DNA from: Chanos chanos
Lineage: Eukaryota; Chordata; Actinopteri; Gonorynchiformes; Chanidae
Assembly: GCF_902362185.1 (NCBI RefSeq)
Contig: NC_044503.1
Span: 25,119,484-25,183,483 of the forward strand
Length of the DNA stretch: 64,000 nucleotides
Direction of reading: 5' to 3'
Made by a program: the position numbers and the translations under genes. Shown here piece after piece: positions 60,396 through 64,000 of this stretch. How positions within the stretch are numbered: the first letter of the stretch is position 1; each line of letters starts with the position of its first letter. The notes under the pieces were generated by a model, which made no database searches, was not told the origin of the DNA, and worked only from the letters and a program-made list of their open reading frames with translations.

Positions 60396-62219
60396 CTAAA
60401 ACTGATGCTGGAAATTTGCAGCCGCGGGAGAAGAGGCACCGGGCTCGATGTGTTTGAGGTGACATGCGTGACAGAGAAGGTGTCCGTCTAACGGATAGCA
60501 GCGATGGCCCTCTTCATCATTCAGCTCCATATGACAGTCCTGTAAAGCAAAATTCAGCTCAGACCATGGTGTCATGTGAGGCAGAAATTGCTTTTATGTG
60601 ACAGCCATTTGTACAGCTGTGAATTCTCTGACACAAATACATCTAAAAAGAAAAAAAAAAGAAAAGAAAAAAAAATGTTTTCTGAAAGACAATAGTAGTG
60701 CACACAGAAATGTCATTTCAAGATATAACATGCACTGAATAACACATAAAAAGACAGATTTCCTGTTTTGAGAGAGCACCACTTGCGTCAAATCACATCT
60801 AATTCTACATACTACATTAAAAAATAACAAAAACATTTTTTCAAATGGGAACATCATTAGACACTACTAAAAAATCAGAAACCACAGATGAATTTTGAAA
60901 AAGACAAAATGCACAGAAAATCGAGGTAAAAAAAACAACCCTTTTCCAGGTCCTTCTGATTGGACCAGTGAAAGTGAGGGGGAAAAAAATGGAAGGCTGG
61001 TATTCTTCAGAGCTCTGGGAGGGGAGAAAAGATGAAAGGGATTCCTCAAATTCACCTTGAATTTACCCATCAGAATAAAAGCAAAGTGGCCGTCTTAAGC
61101 AGGAGAGCTGAGTGCGTAAGTGCTCTTACGAGCCGTTTAATGTTGCCACTGCACACGGAGCGACTAAACAAGCACTCCTCAGAGCCTTCATTACACTACA
61201 GCTTCTGTCTGTGACTACTCCCCGACCACCGGCTGTCAATCAACTTCTGACACACTTAGATAGGCACTTCAGGAAAGTCAGACGCGACAAAGACAGCTTT
61301 CTTTGTTTTCTTTTTCTCTTTCTTTCTTTCTTTTTTTCCTTCTTTCTCTCTCTCACTCTCTCTCTCTTTCTCTCTCTCTCTATCTCTCTCTGTCTCTATG
61401 CTGTGGAGCACTTTCCCACCTGACTTTAAATAACCTCCTGGTCCCCTATGGCCCATCTACATACCGGGGCACATACACAAGCTGACTCAAAACATGACAT
61501 AAAAATCTCGTCCTTTTATTTTGACGTGTGCCGCAAGCCGTCATTGAAATCTCCTTGAAGAGTGGCCGAGTTTTTTTTTTACCGACATTCCCACTGTGTC
61601 ACGTATACCACAGGAATGCACTCGTCAAAGCACAACACTGACGTCAAATGCCTCCCGCTTTAACTGATGCTTTGGATTTGACAGTTCAGATTTTGAATTA
61701 GTTATGAAACCTCAACACTAAAGTCGCTGAGTCTTTTAAAAAGCCATTAGGTCAAAAGGTAAAGGTCAAAAGCAACCCTATATGTTTTTATGATTCATTT
61801 ATAGCAATATCCGTCTATCCTTTTTCGCGACAGGACGGTATAAGGACGGGGCAGGATGCTACGCTGAGGGACCCCCCCCGGTGCAAATTTAAGGGTTTCA
61901 ATTAAACACAGAAAAAGGGGTATGGCAGCAGTGGTGTGGAGGGCATGACAAACGACCTTTGCACCGAGACTATGACCCTGCAGCCCAGTGGCCACATGTG
62001 AACTTCCTTAACACACAGGCAGCTTTGTGATCAGAACCAATCAGTTCTGTCTGGGAGAGGATATCGAGTGAGGGGTTTGCAGATGGAGTGGACATTTGGG
62101 TAATGATACATTTGACTGTAATATGACAGTAAAGGTTGAGCTGATCTCACCTCGCAGTGGTAACACTCCACGTGGTAATCCTTGTCCATGGACACTACTC
62201 GGATAGTTTCGTCAGATCC
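60396..62219 (-). CDS. limd1: LIM domain-containing protein 1, C-terminal exons
   Basis: Two coding exons, read from the right: 62151-62219 and 60396-60539, with stop TAG at 60396-60398. They encode the last 70 residues, which form most of the third LIM domain: GSDETIRVVSMDKDYHVECY, then HCEDCHMELNDEEGHRCYPL, then HLLCHACH with zinc-binding Cys/His, and the tail ending ANFQHQF. The Ajuba/Zyxin family members AJUBA, LIMD1 and WTIP are alike here. LIMD1 fits best from NDE-GHRCYPL and the His-Gln-rich end, and because LIMD1 neighbours SACM1L in human. The family scaffolds junctions, Hippo (LATS) signalling, HIF degradation and miRNA silencing. The N-terminal part and LIM1-2 lie right of the window. 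Introns are GT-AG. Confidence 0.9.
61318..61393. repeat. CT-rich low-complexity tract in a limd1 intron
   Basis: Mixed TTTC and TCTC units. Serine/leucine frames across it are artefacts. Confidence 0.85.
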
Positions 62220-62609
62220 CTGTGGAGGTAAACAGTGAAAACCAGGTTCTGAACTGTGTTTGGGTTAAAAATATCACTCACCTACGTCAAAGAACCAGGT
62301 TAGATAAACACTCATCGACGCAGCTATCTCGCTCTCTCTCTCTCTCACTCTCTCTCCAAACACAATGAACCTGTCTCTTCTCAGTGCCTGATTAAATCAT
62401 TCTAGGCCAAAGACACACATCACAGAGAGAAATGAATCATTCCACTCAATTTCCCCTTTTCCACTTCATTCCACTGCATATCCATTCTCCCCCCTTTGTT
62501 TTTTGTTGAGAATGACATTTATCGAGCATCTGGCATTTCATCACCGGGCCTCTGGTTTAGGGGGAGTCTTTCTGATGAGAGTCACTGTCGAGCAGTGTAC
62601 GCTCACATC

Positions 62610-62647
<38 letters not shown>

Positions 62648-64000
62648 ATTTCGGTCATTCTGAGTCCTACAGCTCCACCCAGTGAGGGGAGTTCTCCACA
62701 CAGCCCTCCCCTGAGCTATACAGTGACATGAGCTGGAGTCGTCACCACAAACCACCCTGATTACTCTGCTTCCCTGACCCTGGGCAGGGGGAGGGGGGTT
62801 GTACACCCCCCCCCCCTTCAAATTTTCATTCTTTTGCCTCAGGGATACAGTTATGACTAATAGTCAAAGATATCTGATTTGCTCCCATCAGAAATGAGGA
62901 GAGGAACAGCGACATGGCCACATTTTTCCTCCATTAACCCTTTACTAGCCTGACTCAACATTCATTAACGCGAGTTGAACTTTATGAACCGTGGGTCTAA
63001 TCCGGAGCGGTGATCCCGGTCTGAGTCATTACCCTGCCATGGCTACATTCTTCTGAGGTTTTCTCTACTGCCTGAATGCATGGGCAAAACAAACTACCCC
63101 CCCCCCCCCCCAAGCCCCCGTCTGTGTTCTGAATTCTACCCTTATGCTGTTCACAGAGGGGGGGCTGCATTCCAATGGGGTCGTCTCTAATTATGGACTC
63201 CTGCAGGGAGTCGGGGGTGGGGGGGGGGGGGGGGGTGCACGAAATGGTATGGTCACAGATGACAGGAAACACGGGGGTGCTATGACTCTAAAACATATCA
63301 TCAAAATAACCAACAACACCCTTGCCACCCAATAACAATCTTCTCTAAATCACTTCCATGTTATCGCTCCTATAAACGCTGACTATAAACACATCCAACC
63401 CCAGAGAGAACATCCTAATCAGGCCACGCAGCTCTGACAGCATCTCCATGTTTCTCTGTGATGGTGTAAATCAGTGAACTCTTCAGTGAGGGGGGTGGGG
63501 GGGGTATATATGCCAAACAGGGCAAACAGAGAATATATTTAGTCTCAAGCACTAAGAACTGTCTGAGGTTCTTTACTGCATAAAACGCTCAGCTCAGTTC
63601 TCAGATCTTAAGTTGAAACCTTGGCCAGGAAGAGAGGTAATCGAATGATCTGATTGGCCTTTGGTCCCCCCCCCCAATCAGCAGCACCATGCCCGAGTGG
63701 ATGACCCTAATTTGCCACATGCTCAAGACATCACTCCCCCCCCCCCTCCCCCCCCTCCACATTCTGGAGCACGACCTGAGGGGGGGTCGACAGGACATAC
63801 GATCATCGGATGTGATGCGGGTGACTCTGTGTGGATTATCTGGTTCAGGTTTACAACAGGAAGACGCAGGGGGTCTAAACACACGTGCCGAAGCCTCTCT
63901 ATTCTGGTCAAAAAAAACAAAAAAACCCTGTTAATATCCCACGTCTGCTCTGCATGTTTAAGAGGACCAGGCCAGGAAGTCTCGGGGGTGAAGCAGGCTG
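62220..64000 (-). other. limd1 intron running off the window
   Basis: No LIM1 or LIM2 exon is recognisable before the window ends, so this is read as intron upstream of the 62151-62219 exon. It contains (TTA)n at 62610-62646 and several poly-C/G tracts (62807-62817, 63096-63111, 63217-63235 and 63737-63758). The open frames over the tracts are not gene-like. Confidence 0.5.

Noticed and set aside
1-64000. Retroviral, Polinton-like or other capsid/envelope-bearing fossil elements
   Set aside because: I saw no reverse transcriptase, integrase, capsid or envelope-like stretch, and no LTR pair.

Overview
This is eukaryotic, vertebrate and almost certainly ray-finned (teleost) fish DNA. The genes have many short exons with GT-AG introns and their proteins closely match vertebrate families. 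Introns are compact, and the DNA is rich in CA, GATA and CTCT microsatellites, long poly-G/C runs and small DNA-transposon derivatives of the type common in teleosts. I see no bacterial operon, CRISPR array or intact autonomous mobile element. I name the genes from remembered vertebrate protein sequences; no search was run.

Layout, left to right: (1) the last two coding exons of znrf2 (RING E3 ligase, + strand, 1238-1600), entering from the left edge, with a likely 3' UTR; (2) a complete nod1 (NOD-like receptor, - strand, 6762-12888, 11 coding exons, 947 aa); (3) a complete ggct (gamma-glutamylcyclotransferase, - strand, 15791-17879, 4 coding exons, 184 aa); (4) about 10.8 kb with no recognisable gene (17880-28654); (5) a complete slc6a20 (Na+/Cl- coupled imino-acid transporter, + strand, 28655-39080, 11 coding exons, 601 aa); (6) a complete but diverged snrpd1-like gene (Sm D1, - strand, 41357-42749, 4 exons, 124 aa); (7) a complete sacm1l (SAC1 phosphoinositide phosphatase, - strand, 47579-57953, 19 coding exons, 586 aa); (8) two identical tRNA-Arg(ACG) genes facing each other (58248-58320 + and 58703-58775 -); (9) the last two coding exons of limd1 (LIM-domain protein, - strand, 60396-62219), running off the right edge. 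In every complete gene the exon lengths sum to an open frame from ATG to stop.

The genes are not one pathway. The left block (znrf2-nod1-ggct) has the order and orientation of human 7p14.3. The right block (slc6a20-sacm1l-limd1) corresponds to human 3p21.31. The window therefore joins two ancient synteny blocks, with the junction probably in the gene-poor 18-28 kb interval. The snrpd1-like gene is an extra insertion between slc6a20 and sacm1l. nod1 is an innate immune sensor, ggct acts in glutathione turnover, slc6a20 in epithelial proline uptake, sacm1l in ER/Golgi PI4P turnover, limd1 in junction/Hippo signalling and P-bodies, and znrf2 in ubiquitylation.

The observations most worth checking are the divergent intron-bearing SmD1 copy, a near-perfect U12-type intron and a GC-AG intron in sacm1l, complementary GATA/TATC arrays bracketing slc6a20 exons 8-9, paired IRF/ETS and STAT-like sites upstream of nod1, and an unassigned open block near 23.3-23.6 kb. 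I found no convincing wholly new system.
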